From the NCBI RefSeq assembly GCF_000199675.1, contig NC_014960.1:1-64000 (forward strand): a stretch of DNA of 64,000 nt, given 5' to 3'. The translations under genes were made by a program, and so were the position numbers. The notes below the pieces were generated by a model. It made no database searches. It was not told the DNA's origin and worked only from the letters and a program-made list of their open reading frames with translations. This DNA is from Anaerolinea thermophila UNI-1 (GTDB lineage: Bacteria; Chloroflexota; Anaerolineae; Anaerolineales; Anaerolineaceae). This document shows positions 8,481-16,889 of this stretch, one piece after another; position 1 is the stretch's first letter, and each line of letters begins with the position of its first letter.

Positions 8481-9131
8481 ATGAGTAAGAAAGCCATCAA
8501 CATCACCATCCTGTTGATTGTCCTGGCAATGCTGGCATTTGGAGCGTGGGCGTATCCGCGCCTGCCGGAGCAAGCCCCCTCGCACTGGAACGCCCGGGGT
8601 GAGGTGGATGGCACCATGCCGCGCATTTGGGCAATTCTGCTGATGCCCCTGATGACCCTGGGCATTGGCTACCTGCTGGTGTACATCCCTGCGATTGACC
8701 CGCTGGGCAGGAACGTGGAGCAGTTCCGTCGCGTGTACCACCTTTTCATTGCCGGGTTTTGTGTCTATATGGCGTATGTGCATGGGCTGACCCTGCTGGC
8801 GGGGCTGGGGATTGCCTTCAACATGACGCAGATGCTTCTGCCCGCCATGGGCTTGCTGTTCATCGGCATCGGCAGTCTGTTGAAACATGCCCGTCCAAAC
8901 TGGTTCATCGGCATCCGTACCCCCTGGACGCTGAGCAGTGAGGCGGTGTGGCAGGAAACCCACCGCGTGGGCGCATGGATTTTCCGCGCCGCAGGCGCGC
9001 TCAGCGTGCTGGCGGCTTTTCTCCCCCCGATGCTCTCCCCATGGGTGATCATGGTTGCCGTGCTGGGGGCGGCATTCGGGACGGTGGTGTACTCGTATGT
9101 GGTGTACCGCCGCGTGAACCCCAAAGGCTGA
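8481..9131 (+). CDS. SdpI-family membrane protein (DUF1648 plus SdpI)
   Basis: 216 residues with six hydrophobic segments. The N-terminal part has YPRLPEQAPSHWNARGEVDG, the DUF1648 signature, and a later part has WFIGIRTPWTLSSEAVWQETHRVG, the SdpI signature. Bacillus SdpI is an immunity protein against a killing peptide and also sequesters a repressor. The ATG at 8481 follows GGAGGAAAACC. Its place between a YtrA-type repressor and an ABC exporter supports a role in envelope or antimicrobial-peptide stress. Confidence 0.87.
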   Translation: MSKKAINITILLIVLAMLAFGAWAYPRLPEQAPSHWNARGEVDGTMPRIWAILLMPLMTLGIGYLLVYIPAIDPLGRNVEQFRRVYHLFIAGFCVYMAYVHGLTLLAGLGIAFNMTQMLLPAMGLLFIGIGSLLKHARPNWFIGIRTPWTLSSEAVWQETHRVGAWIFRAAGALSVLAAFLPPMLSPWVIMVAVLGAAFGTVVYSYVVYRRVNPKG

Positions 9132-9132
9132 G

Positions 9133-9228
9133 CGTTTCACGTGAAACATGCTGACTACCTTGCCGTAAAAAAGTTTCACGTGAAACATTCTTCGGGCAGT
9201 GTGCCTGAATTTTGTTTCACGTGAAACA
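9133..9228. promoter_or_regulatory. parS: Cluster of three parS (ParB-binding) sites
   Basis: Three palindromes match the 16-bp parS consensus TGTTTCACGTGAAACA: 9133-9148 (15 of 16), 9172-9187 (15 of 16) and 9213-9228 (16 of 16), with centres 39 and 41 bp apart. Sites of this exact sequence load ParB for chromosome segregation and normally cluster near the origin, consistent with the DnaA-box region 9 kb away. The third ends 12 bp before the ABC gene start, so ParB occupancy could also affect that gene. parA and parB are not in the window. Confidence 0.92.
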
Positions 9229-9239
9229 CGGAGACCGCT

Positions 9240-10172
9240 ATGGAAACCATTATCGTCGAACACCTGACCCACGCCTTTGGCGAGCGCCGCGCGCTGGAGG
9301 ATTTGTCCTTCACCGTTGGCGAGGGGGAAGTTTTTGCCCTGCTGGGACCTAACGGCGCGGGCAAGACCACCACCGTGCGCCTGCTCAACGGCTTGTACCG
9401 CGCCACGGCGGGCAGTGTGCGCGTGCTGGGGCTGGAGCCCGCTACGCAGGGCGAGCAGGTGCGCGCACAGACGGGCGTACTCACCGAGTCGCCGGCGCTG
9501 TACGAACGCCTGACCGCCCGACAGAACCTGCGCTTCTTTGGCGAGATGGCGGGCATGCCCGCCGGGGAACTGCGGCGGCGCATGGAGGAACTGCTGGAGT
9601 TTTTCGACCTCGCCGAACGCGCCGATGAGCGCGTGGCAACCTTCAGCAAGGGCATGAAACAGCGCCTGGCGCTGGCAAGAGCTCTGCTCAACCGTCCGAA
9701 AATCCTCTTCCTGGACGAGCCCACCGCCGGACTCGACCCCGAAGCCTCGCGCCAGGTGCGCGAACTCATCGCCTCACTGCGCCGCGAAAACGGGCAGACG
9801 GTCTTCCTCTGCACCCACATCCTCACCGAAGCCGAGCGCCTCTGCGACCGCGTGCTGATTTTGCATCAGGGGCGCGCGCTGGCAGTCGGCTCGCTGGCGG
9901 AACTGCAACAGCGCTTCAACCCCGGCGTGTGGGTGGAGGTGCAACTGCTCGAGCCGCGCGCCATTGCTCCCGGAGATTTGACGCCCGCCCTGCAGGTGCA
10001 GGCGCAGGACGCCCTGCTGAGGGTGCAGGTCTCCCGCCTCGAAGACATCCCCACCCTGATTCACCGTCTGGCGGGGCTGGGCACGCCCATTCTGCGCGTT
10101 GAACCCCTGCGACCCTCGCTGGAAGAAATCTACTTCAAACTGCAAGATCAGGCGGAAGGAGGACAACCATGA
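9240..10172 (+). CDS. ABC transporter ATP-binding protein
   Basis: 310 residues. Walker A GPNGAGKTT at 36-44, signature FSKGMKQRLALARAL near 139-153 and Walker B ILFLDEPTAGLDP near 159-171 are all intact. The C-terminal extension after about 220 is typical of ABC-2 exporters of the drug or peptide type. It energises the permease encoded immediately downstream, whose ATG overlaps its stop (ATGA). Substrate is unknown; the SdpI and YtrA-type neighbours favour an antimicrobial or stress-related compound. Confidence 0.92.
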   Translation: METIIVEHLTHAFGERRALEDLSFTVGEGEVFALLGPNGAGKTTTVRLLNGLYRATAGSVRVLGLEPATQGEQVRAQTGVLTESPALYERLTARQNLRFFGEMAGMPAGELRRRMEELLEFFDLAERADERVATFSKGMKQRLALARALLNRPKILFLDEPTAGLDPEASRQVRELIASLRRENGQTVFLCTHILTEAERLCDRVLILHQGRALAVGSLAELQQRFNPGVWVEVQLLEPRAIAPGDLTPALQVQAQDALLRVQVSRLEDIPTLIHRLAGLGTPILRVEPLRPSLEEIYFKLQDQAEGGQP

Positions 10173-10996
10173 ACCTGCAGAGACTCTGGACGCTTGCCCG
10201 TAAAGACTGGGCGGACGCTTTCAAAAACACCTCGGTGGTGGTGCCGATGATTGTGCTTCCTTTTTTCTTTGTGGTGCTTTTCCCCGTCCTTTTCATCGTC
10301 ATCCCGGCGTTTTCCCCGCAAATCGGGCAGTCTCTTGCCAGTGACCCCGACATCCAGCCTCTGCTCAACAACCTGCCGCCGTTTCTCCAGCCTTACACGC
10401 AGGGGCTGGACGTTCAGCGCACGGTGATTGTGCTGATGCTCGGCTTGATGCTCTCCCCCATGTTCCTCATCCTGCCGCTAATGACCTCGACCGTCATCGC
10501 CGCCGATTCCTTCGCCGGGGAGCGTGAGCGCAAGACCATCGAAGCCCTGCTGTACACCCCCGCCAGCGACCGCGAGTTGTTCTTCGGCAAGGTACTGGCG
10601 GCGCTCATTCCCGCCGTGGGACTCACCTGGGGCAGTTTCCTGGTCTATACCCTGGTGGTCAACCTGGCTTCGTACTGGACAATGGGCTGGGTGTGGTTCC
10701 CGTTGCCCACCTGGTATCCGCTGATCTTCTGGATTTCGCCTGCGCTCTCCCTGCTGGGAGTGGCGTTCACCGTATGGATTTCAGCGCGCAATCCCACCTT
10801 CATGGGGGCTTATCAGATGAGCGGAGTGCTGGTGGTGCTGGTTCTGCCTCTGCTCTTCGGACAGATTGCCGGAGTGGTTTACCTGACGGTGGAGGTGGGC
10901 TTGCTGGCAGGGGCAGTGATTTGGGCGGTTGCGCTGGGGCTGACGCGCTTTGTAGCGCACGGCTTCAATCGTCAGCGCCTGCTGGCAGGGTTGTAA
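10169..10996 (+). CDS. ABC-2 type transporter permease
   Basis: 275 residues with about six membrane helices: one near 25-50, a cluster from about 85 to 215, and the C-terminal pair. Typical ABC-2 features are RKDWADAFKN at the N-terminus and the ADSFAGERERKTIEALLYTPASDRELFFGK stretch near 110-140. It forms the membrane half of the exporter with the preceding ATPase. The 4-bp overlap implies coupled translation. A good terminator follows. Confidence 0.9.
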   Translation: MNLQRLWTLARKDWADAFKNTSVVVPMIVLPFFFVVLFPVLFIVIPAFSPQIGQSLASDPDIQPLLNNLPPFLQPYTQGLDVQRTVIVLMLGLMLSPMFLILPLMTSTVIAADSFAGERERKTIEALLYTPASDRELFFGKVLAALIPAVGLTWGSFLVYTLVVNLASYWTMGWVWFPLPTWYPLIFWISPALSLLGVAFTVWISARNPTFMGAYQMSGVLVVLVLPLLFGQIAGVVYLTVEVGLLAGAVIWAVALGLTRFVAHGFNRQRLLAGL

Positions 10997-11030
10997 ATTA
11001 AGAATTGTTTATCTAAATAATACATTATAA

Positions 11031-11056
11031 AACAGGGCGCTCCGCCCTGTTTTTTG
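11031..11056 (+). terminator. Rho-independent terminator of the SPFH/ABC operon
   Basis: Perfect 9-bp stem AACAGGGCG/CGCCCTGTT (11031-11039 with 11043-11051), loop CTC, followed by a long T-rich run. The rest of the gap to 11262 holds only repeat-like text. Confidence 0.9.
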
Positions 11057-11262
11057 TTTTTTTTCGGGGTTGCTACGCCGAAGTGCGCCTTTCGGCAGTC
11101 TCAGGGCGCGCGGTGGTCACCAGCAGGCTCAGCGGATGCCGGATTGTTCGGGCTGGAACGTACCATTGCAGTGTCCCTTTTGTTTGGACGTAAACGCCTT
11201 TTATCACCAGAGGATGTGATATCTATCACTTGTCGGATAAAATAGAGTTAAATAAACTTATT

Positions 11263-11268
11263 TATAAT
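11263..11268 (+). promoter_or_regulatory. -10 box before the Rrf2 gene
   Basis: TATAAT at 11263-11268 in a very AT-rich stretch 40 bp before the Rrf2 start. No good -35 is seen at 16-18 bp, which fits a promoter controlled by a bound regulator such as Rrf2 itself. Confidence 0.5.
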
Positions 11269-11307
11269 CTTGAGAATTCTTATCTTTATTTCCGAAAAGG
11301 GGTTGAT

Positions 11308-11718
11308 ATGCAGATTACCCGACAGGCAGATTACGCACTTCGCGCGATGGTGTACCTGGCACGGCTGTCTCCCAACCAGCGGGCTTCGACCAGCCAGATT
11401 GCCGAGGAACAGCACATCCCGCCTTCTTTTTTAGCGAAAATTATCTCCCAACTCTCCATTGCCGGGCTGATTCACACATCCCGCGGCGCGCGCGGCGGCG
11501 TCACCCTGGCGCGCCCACCCGAAGAGATTACCGTGCTGGACGTGGTGGAAGCCATTGATGGTCCCATTGCCCTCAACGAGTGTACCTCGCCTTCCGGTGT
11601 GTGTATGTTCGGCGAGGACTGCCCGATGAAGCCTATCTGGTGCGATACGCAGAAAGAGTTGATTGACCGACTGCGCCGCACCACCTTTGCCCAGGCACTG
11701 GCGACACAAACGCGCTGA
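11308..11718 (+). CDS. Rrf2-family regulator with iron-sulfur-type cysteines
   Basis: 136 residues from the ATG at 11308, preceded by AAAAGGGG. The N-terminal winged helix begins MQITRQADYALRAMVYLA, the hallmark of the family, and the wing RGARGGVTLARPPEEITVLDVVEAIDG follows. Cysteines in ECTSPSGVCMFGEDCPM (near residues 92-104), with a further Cys downstream, are spaced as in IscR/RsrR/NsrR cluster-binding members. It probably senses iron-sulfur status, NO or redox state and represses nearby genes, perhaps the haem-related gene downstream. Confidence 0.88.
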   Translation: MQITRQADYALRAMVYLARLSPNQRASTSQIAEEQHIPPSFLAKIISQLSIAGLIHTSRGARGGVTLARPPEEITVLDVVEAIDGPIALNECTSPSGVCMFGEDCPMKPIWCDTQKELIDRLRRTTFAQALATQTR

Positions 11719-11728
11719 TTCGTCAGGT

Positions 11729-11986
11729 ATGCAGCGTACACCGGTCGCTCGCAGTTGGGTGGTGATGATGCACGGAGGCTTTGCCGCGCTGGATTGGGGC
11801 AATGGCTTGTACCTCGATCTGACGCGCGGGCAATTCTTCACCGCCACTGAAAAAGACGTCAGCCACCGCGCCAGCGATGCCGACCTGGACCTGCTGGTGC
11901 GCCTGGGGTGCATCGAGGGCTACGACCGGTTGAACGTGTATCTGACCAGTCTGCCCGAACCGCCCCACGAGACAGAGAAGTCCTGA
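11729..11986 (+). CDS. Hypothetical protein, 85 aa
   Basis: Starts at an ATG 10 bp after the Rrf2 stop and is probably cotranscribed with it. The text GGFAALDWGNGLYLDLTRGQ and ASDADLDLLVRLGCIEGYDR suggests a small alpha/beta cytoplasmic protein. I recognise no family. Codon use is like that of the neighbours, which supports a real gene, but the ribosome site is weak. Confidence 0.5.
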   Translation: MQRTPVARSWVVMMHGGFAALDWGNGLYLDLTRGQFFTATEKDVSHRASDADLDLLVRLGCIEGYDRLNVYLTSLPEPPHETEKS

Positions 11987-12058
11987 GCGCACTCGATTGA
12001 CCCCTGCCTGCCCTCTGTGTGCCCACAGGGGGCATTCCGTTGTCTCTGGAGGATTTCC

Positions 12059-12697
12059 ATGCAAACCCTGCTATCCACGTTGAGACGCCGCCGCTGGGTG
12101 TGGATGCTTGTCAACCTGGCGCTGATTGCCCTGCTGACCGCCGTCGTGCCGCCGGAGAAGACGCTGGGCGAGCGCATCCGCCTGGTGTACTTCCACGGCG
12201 CCTGGGTGTGGACGGGCAAGATTGCTTTTGCGCTTGCCGGCTTGAGCGGACTTGCCGCGCTGATTTTCCTGCCGGCGCGTTCCCGTTTGTATCCGCGCTG
12301 GGCGGAGATTTCGCTGGCGCTGGGGCGCACGGGGCTGTTCTTCTGGCTTACCTATTTACCGGTTTCTCTGCTGGTTCAGCAAATCAACTGGGGCGGCATC
12401 TTCTGGGACGAGCCGCGCTGGCGCATCCCAGCCACGTTTGGGGTGGTTGCCGTGCTGGTGCAGGTGGCGATCAGCCTCTTTGACCTGCCCTGGCTGACCG
12501 TGCTGGTCAACGCCGTGTTTGGCGCGGCGCTGTGGCTGGCGCTGGGCGGTGCGGAAAATGTCCTGCACCCCGATTCGCCCATTTTTTCTTCAAATAGCGT
12601 TCCAATCGAAGGATTTTTTGTGGCTCTGCTGGGGCTGAGTTTGCTCTTTATGGCGCAGTTTGCCCTGTGGATGCACGACCGGCGCCGCCCTGCGTAG
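12059..12697 (+). CDS. Polytopic membrane protein, CcmC/CcsA-like
   Basis: 212 residues, about six membrane helices, ATG preceded by GGAGGA. The segment ERIRLVYFHGAWVWTGKIAFALAG near residues 38-60 resembles the start of CcmC-type haem-handling proteins (IHVPxAW pattern), but the canonical tryptophan-rich WWD motif is not evident. A role in cytochrome c maturation is therefore only possible. A pentahaem cytochrome is encoded 7 kb away. Its 3' end overlaps the convergent endonuclease III gene by 50 bp. Confidence 0.5.
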   Translation: MQTLLSTLRRRRWVWMLVNLALIALLTAVVPPEKTLGERIRLVYFHGAWVWTGKIAFALAGLSGLAALIFLPARSRLYPRWAEISLALGRTGLFFWLTYLPVSLLVQQINWGGIFWDEPRWRIPATFGVVAVLVQVAISLFDLPWLTVLVNAVFGAALWLALGGAENVLHPDSPIFSSNSVPIEGFFVALLGLSLLFMAQFALWMHDRRRPA

Positions 12698-13361
12698 CCC
12701 ATTCGCACACCGCGCGCAGAGGACAGCGCGGACAGGCGGGTTTGCGGGCGTGGCACACTTCCCGCCCCAGGCGAATCAGGTTCAGATGACCGGCGGCGTA
12801 CTGCTCGGGGGTGAACACCTGCGCCAGATAGGCGTGGGCATCTTCGGCGCTCATCTGCGGCGGGCGCAAGCCAATCCGCCCGCTGACGCGGTGCACGTGC
12901 GTATCCACCGGAAAGGCGGGCTTGTTCAGCGAAAAGAGCAGGACGATGGATGCCGTCTTGACCCCCACCCCCTTGAAGCGCAACAGCCAGGTGCGGGCTT
13001 CTTCGGCGGGCAAATCCTGCAGGAAACTCAAATCCAGTCCGCCGCGCTCGGCGGTGATCTGGCGCAGGACTTCCTGCAGGCGCGCGCCTTTCTGATTGGC
13101 TAAGCCCGCCGGTCGGATGGCTTCGATGACCTGTTCCAGGGGCGCATCGCGGACATCTTCCCAGGTGGGGAAGCGCTCCCGCAGGCGCTGATATGCCAGG
13201 TCGCGGTTGCGGTCGTTGGTGTTCTGCGAGAGGATGGTGGAGACCAGTTCATCCAGCGGCGGCAGGGGGTTGCGCCATTCGGGGATGCCGTACGCCGCTT
13301 CCAGCAGGCGGTACACGGTTTGCGCGCGTTCGAGATGCCGGGGGTCGGGAGAAGCGGACAT
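12648..13361 (-). CDS. nth: Endonuclease III-type DNA glycosylase/AP lyase
   Basis: 237 residues. Helix-hairpin-helix GVGVKTA with the catalytic Lys at 135, the essential Asp at 153 in PVDTHVHRVS, and a [4Fe-4S] loop with C203, C210, C213 and C219 in the exact C-x6-C-x2-C-x5-C pattern. It removes oxidised pyrimidines in base-excision repair. SQNTNDRNRDLAYQRL near 45-60 resembles the archaeal and thermophile-like branch. It is transcribed alone and converges on the CcmC-like gene. Confidence 0.92.
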   Translation of the reverse strand: MSASPDPRHLERAQTVYRLLEAAYGIPEWRNPLPPLDELVSTILSQNTNDRNRDLAYQRLRERFPTWEDVRDAPLEQVIEAIRPAGLANQKGARLQEVLRQITAERGGLDLSFLQDLPAEEARTWLLRFKGVGVKTASIVLLFSLNKPAFPVDTHVHRVSGRIGLRPPQMSAEDAHAYLAQVFTPEQYAAGHLNLIRLGREVCHARKPACPRCPLRAVCEWATQGGAGRASTGQTAP

Positions 13362-13386
13362 TTTCTTTCACCTTTCCAGAGAAGAT

Positions 13387-14892
13387 TCAATCCAGATGCG
13401 CCAGCGCATCGTAGAAGGGGAGTAAGGCGCGGTAGAGCGACTGCGCCAGCGGATATACGCGCTGGTAGCGTTCCTGTGCCAGAGGGTCGGGATGCACCGT
13501 CTGGACGATGGCAATGCGCTCCGGCAGGATGTCAAAATCCGCCAGCGCGCCTGCCCCGCGCATTGCCCAGAACGCCGCCCCGCGGCTGGAAGTTTCGCCG
13601 CTGGCGGGCAGGTGCAGGGGTTGCCCCAATACCGAAGCCACAATGGACAGCCACAACGGCGAGCGCACAAAGCCGCCCGAGGCGCGGATTTCCCGGATGA
13701 CGGTGCCGGTTTCGGCGAGCATCTCCATCACCGCGCGCAGGCGGAAGGCAACCCCTTCCAGCACTGCCCGCGCCAGGTGTGCCGGACGGTGTGCGGGGGT
13801 TAAGCCGAAGAACACCCCGCGCGCCTGCGCGTTCCAGTCGGGACTGCGCTCGCCGCTGAAGAAGGGCAGAGCCACCAGCCCGCCGGCGCCGGGCGGCGCC
13901 TGCTCTGCCAGTGCCAGCAGGTCTTCCACCGTCAGCGCCGAAGCCCCGGGGAGCGCGGCGAACCAATCCCGCAGGGTGGTCAGCGCCAGCCCGCCGTTGT
14001 TGATGGCGCCGCCCGCCAGAAAGCGCCCGCGTTCAACGGCGTAGCACCACGAACCCTGCCCGGGGTGGAAGCGTGCCTGCGCCGAAAACTGGCGCAATGC
14101 CCCGCTGGTGCCGATCATCAGCACGGCTTGCCCTTCGCGCACCGCCCCCGCCCCCAGGTTGGAGTTGACCCCGTCACTGCATCCCAGCGTCACCGGTGTG
14201 CCGGGGAGCAAGCCCAGGGCATCCGCCAGCGGCGAGGGGCGCAGGGGGAAGGATGTATCCGGGGGATGAATCTCCGGCAGTTGGGCGGCGCTCACCCCGG
14301 AGAACGCCAGCGCATTGGCATCCCAGCCAAAGGTGTGCAGGTTGAACCAGCCGGTGCTGGATGCCATCGAGGGGTCGGTGACCCACACGCCGCACAGTCG
14401 GTAGAGGGCGTAATCGCGCAGGGTGACCAGTTTCGCTGCGCGGCGGAAGAGTTCGGGGCGGTGTTCCTTCAGCCAGCGGGCTTTGTAGAGCGGGTACATG
14501 GGATGGATGGGACAGCCGGTGCGGCGGTAGAGGGCATCGCCTTCGGGGGTGCCGCGCAGGGCATCGGCTTGCGCCTGCGCGCGGTTATCCGCCCAGGTCA
14601 TCGCGCCGGTGAGGGGCTGACCGTGCGCATCCACCGCCAGCAGGGAGTGCATGGCTGCCCCCAGCGAGATGCCCGCCACCTCTTGCGGCGGGATGCCGGC
14701 TTTCTCCAGCGCCTCGCGCCCTGCTTGAAGGATGCCCGCCAGCACGGCTTCGGCGTCCTGGTCGGTGGTGGTCTGGTGGACGGGCAGGCGGTAAGCGCCT
14801 GAGCCTTCGGCAATCAGGTTGCCGTTCTCATCCAGCAGGGCAGATTTACACGAGCCGGTGCCGGCATCCAGTCCAAGAAAACAGGGTGACAT
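13387..14892 (-). CDS. FGGY-family carbohydrate kinase, gluconokinase-like
   Basis: About 501 residues from the ATG at 14892 (a TTG at 14910 is an alternative). The N-terminal FLGLDAGTGSCKSALLDENG is the phosphate-binding loop of the fold. AMHSLLAVD, TWADNRAQ and YRRTGCPIHPMYPLYKARWL closely follow gluconate kinases as I know them rather than xylulokinases. A later GTSGALRQFS and ASGGFVRSPLW complete the ATP site. It would phosphorylate gluconate or a similar sugar acid. No transporter or dehydrogenase partner is adjacent. A TATACT box lies 8 nt before the ATG, so the leader is very short. Confidence 0.82.
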   Translation of the reverse strand: MSPCFLGLDAGTGSCKSALLDENGNLIAEGSGAYRLPVHQTTTDQDAEAVLAGILQAGREALEKAGIPPQEVAGISLGAAMHSLLAVDAHGQPLTGAMTWADNRAQAQADALRGTPEGDALYRRTGCPIHPMYPLYKARWLKEHRPELFRRAAKLVTLRDYALYRLCGVWVTDPSMASSTGWFNLHTFGWDANALAFSGVSAAQLPEIHPPDTSFPLRPSPLADALGLLPGTPVTLGCSDGVNSNLGAGAVREGQAVLMIGTSGALRQFSAQARFHPGQGSWCYAVERGRFLAGGAINNGGLALTTLRDWFAALPGASALTVEDLLALAEQAPPGAGGLVALPFFSGERSPDWNAQARGVFFGLTPAHRPAHLARAVLEGVAFRLRAVMEMLAETGTVIREIRASGGFVRSPLWLSIVASVLGQPLHLPASGETSSRGAAFWAMRGAGALADFDILPERIAIVQTVHPDPLAQERYQRVYPLAQSLYRALLPFYDALAHLD

Positions 14893-15053
14893 TGGGGATA
14901 AGTATATCAAAAGTGCGGCTCGTCAGAACATCCATTCCTTTATGTCCTTCGCGCCTTTGCGGTGATCCCTGCTCATACCGCCTCTGGTGGGGATAGACAG
15001 GCGAACGCGCCTCAAGAAATTAACAAAAACAGCGGAATCGTGTACACCTCCGC

Positions 15054-15081
15054 TTGTCAATCCTCTCCGGGCTGGTATAAT
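15054..15081 (+). promoter_or_regulatory. Promoter of the DUF1232-like gene
   Basis: TTGTCA (15054-15059) and TATAAT (15076-15081) with a 16-bp spacer. The gap 14893-15053 upstream holds a repeat fragment, CTTCGCGCCTTTGCGGTG near 14948-14965. Confidence 0.7.
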
Positions 15082-15101
15082 CTTTTCTAACGGAGGTGGC
15101 G

Positions 15102-15479
15102 ATGCCCGAAAAATCGCGCCAGATTATCGTAGGGGGTGGGGGATTCTTTCGCACGCTTTCCAATCAGGTGCGCCTGATCGCCCGACTGGTTGCCGACCGC
15201 CGCGTCTCGCCGCTGGTCAAGGTTTTGCCGATTGCCTCGGTGGTGTACATGTTCATCCCCACCGATGCTCTGCCGCTTCTGCCCTTCGACGACGCCGCGC
15301 TCATCTGGCTGGCAAACTCGCTGTTCCTTGAAATGTGTCCGCAGGACGTGGTGGAAGAGCACCGCCGCGCCATCGAGGGCGATACCACGATTGTAGAAAT
15401 CCCGCCGCAAAAGCCAGCCCCCGAGGACGACAATATCATTGATGCCGAGTTCCGCGAGGAAGGTCCGCTAAGTTCTTAA
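15102..15479 (+). CDS. DUF1232/YkvA-like protein
   Basis: 125 residues from the ATG at 15102, 4 bp after GGAGGT (15092-15097); a GTG at 15096 lies inside that ribosome site and is not used. The central SPLVKVLPIASVVYMFIPTDALPLLPFDDAALIWLANSLF is the conserved short hydrophobic segment of the DUF1232 family, which has no settled function. An acidic tail follows. Its stop shares a base with an upstream ATG of the next frame, and the sugar dehydrogenase follows at once, so the two are one transcript. Confidence 0.75.
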   Translation: MPEKSRQIIVGGGGFFRTLSNQVRLIARLVADRRVSPLVKVLPIASVVYMFIPTDALPLLPFDDAALIWLANSLFLEMCPQDVVEEHRRAIEGDTTIVEIPPQKPAPEDDNIIDAEFREEGPLSS

Positions 15480-15499
15480 TGGTGATTAAGGAGGTCACG

Positions 15500-16867
15500 T
15501 TGCGTTTCGTTCGCCGTTTGTTTCCGCTAATCCTGCTTCTGGGCGTTCTGCTCGCGGCATGTTCGCCGCAAGCCACGCCCTCGCCTCAACCCCCCACCAC
15601 CACCGCCCCGGCGCCTTCCGCGCCTGAAACGCCCACCCTGTACGCCCCGCCTGCCGCGAGCAACGCTGGCGGTACCGTGCCCACGCTGGAAGGTTATCAG
15701 CCTCCGGCTGAGACCACCCCCGTGCCGACCAGCGAGGCGGCTTACCCCGCGCCGGGCGGGAATACCGTCAGCAGTGTGACCGCCTTCCCCGACCCGGCGC
15801 AGTTTACCTGGGTGCAGGCGGCGGCGGGCTTTCAGCGTCCGCTGGACCTGGCAGACCTCAGCGCCGACGGCTCGCGCCTGCTGGTGCTGGAACAGCGCGG
15901 GGTGATTGCGCTGGTGGAGAACGGCGCGCGCCGCGAGACGCCCTTCCTGGACATTGTCGAGCGGGTGGGCTCTTCGGGCAACGAACAGGGCTTGCTGGGC
16001 ATTGCCCTGCACCCGCGCTTTAACGAGAATGGTTTCTTTTACGTCAATTACACCGACCGCAAGGGCGATACAGTGATTGCCCGCTTTACCGCCAACGCTG
16101 AGCGCACCGCCGCCGATCCCGCCAGCGAGTATGTCTTACTGCGCGTGGATCAACCGGCGGCGAATCACAACGGCGGCGGGCTGACGTTTGGACGGGATGG
16201 CTACCTGTACATTGGGCTGGGCGACGGCGGACAGGGCGGCGATCCCTGGGGCAATGCGCAGAGCCTCAAGACGCATCTGGGCAAGTTACTGCGCATCAGC
16301 GTGGACGGCGGCGAGCCGTATGCCATCCCTGCCAACAATCCCTTTGCCGACGGGCAGAAGGGGCTGGCGGAGATTTGGGCGTACGGACTGCGCAACCCCT
16401 GGCGCTTTTCCTTTGACCGCCTGACCGGCGACCTGTACATCGGCGACGTGGGGCAGAACCTCTACGAGGAAATTGACTTCCTGCCCGCCGGTTCGCCGGG
16501 CGGCGCCAACTTCGGCTGGGATTACCGCGAGGGTTTGCACCCTTACGAAGGCACGCCGCCGGCGGATGCGGTATTTGTCGAGCCGGTGGCAGAGTACGCC
16601 CACCCCGTGGGCTGTTCGGTGACGGGCGGGTTTGTCTATCGCGGGGCGGCGCTCCCCGAGTTCCAGGGGGTGTACCTCTACGCCGATTACTGCACCGGCA
16701 AGGTTTGGGGCTTGCTCCGCCAGGCGGATGGCACGTGGAAGTCGCAGGAACTCTTCCAGTTGGGCGGGGTTTCGGTCAGTTCGTTTGGGCAGGATGCTCT
16801 GGGCGAGGTGTACATCACCGACCATCAGAACGGGGCTTTGCTCAAACTGGTACGTCAATCGCAGTAA
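15500..16867 (+). CDS. Lipoprotein PQQ-dependent sugar dehydrogenase-like protein
   Basis: About 455 residues. I choose TTG at 15500, placed 5 nt after AAGGAGG, over the ATG at 15479 that precedes the ribosome site. It then begins with Arg residues, a hydrophobic segment and LLAAC, a lipobox. A Pro/Thr-rich linker runs to about residue 90 and is followed by a six-bladed propeller with GNEQGLLGIALHPRF, NHNGGGLTFGRDGYLYIGLGDGG and IWAYGLRNPWRFSFDRLTGDLYIGDVGQN, the glucose/sorbosone dehydrogenase signatures. Oxidation of sugars outside the cell with PQQ is the family role. PQQ genes are not in the window. Confidence 0.87.
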   Translation: MRFVRRLFPLILLLGVLLAACSPQATPSPQPPTTTAPAPSAPETPTLYAPPAASNAGGTVPTLEGYQPPAETTPVPTSEAAYPAPGGNTVSSVTAFPDPAQFTWVQAAAGFQRPLDLADLSADGSRLLVLEQRGVIALVENGARRETPFLDIVERVGSSGNEQGLLGIALHPRFNENGFFYVNYTDRKGDTVIARFTANAERTAADPASEYVLLRVDQPAANHNGGGLTFGRDGYLYIGLGDGGQGGDPWGNAQSLKTHLGKLLRISVDGGEPYAIPANNPFADGQKGLAEIWAYGLRNPWRFSFDRLTGDLYIGDVGQNLYEEIDFLPAGSPGGANFGWDYREGLHPYEGTPPADAVFVEPVAEYAHPVGCSVTGGFVYRGAALPEFQGVYLYADYCTGKVWGLLRQADGTWKSQELFQLGGVSVSSFGQDALGEVYITDHQNGALLKLVRQSQ

Positions 16868-16889
16868 GTCAGTTTACAGGAGGTGATGC

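Noticed and set aside
8421..9272. Antisense frame containing repeated MFHVK residues
   Set aside because: The repeated peptide is just the translation of the three parS palindromes.
11054..11245. Possible 63-aa gene between terminator and Rrf2
   Set aside because: Begins inside the terminator T-run and reads repeat-like text; no ribosome site.
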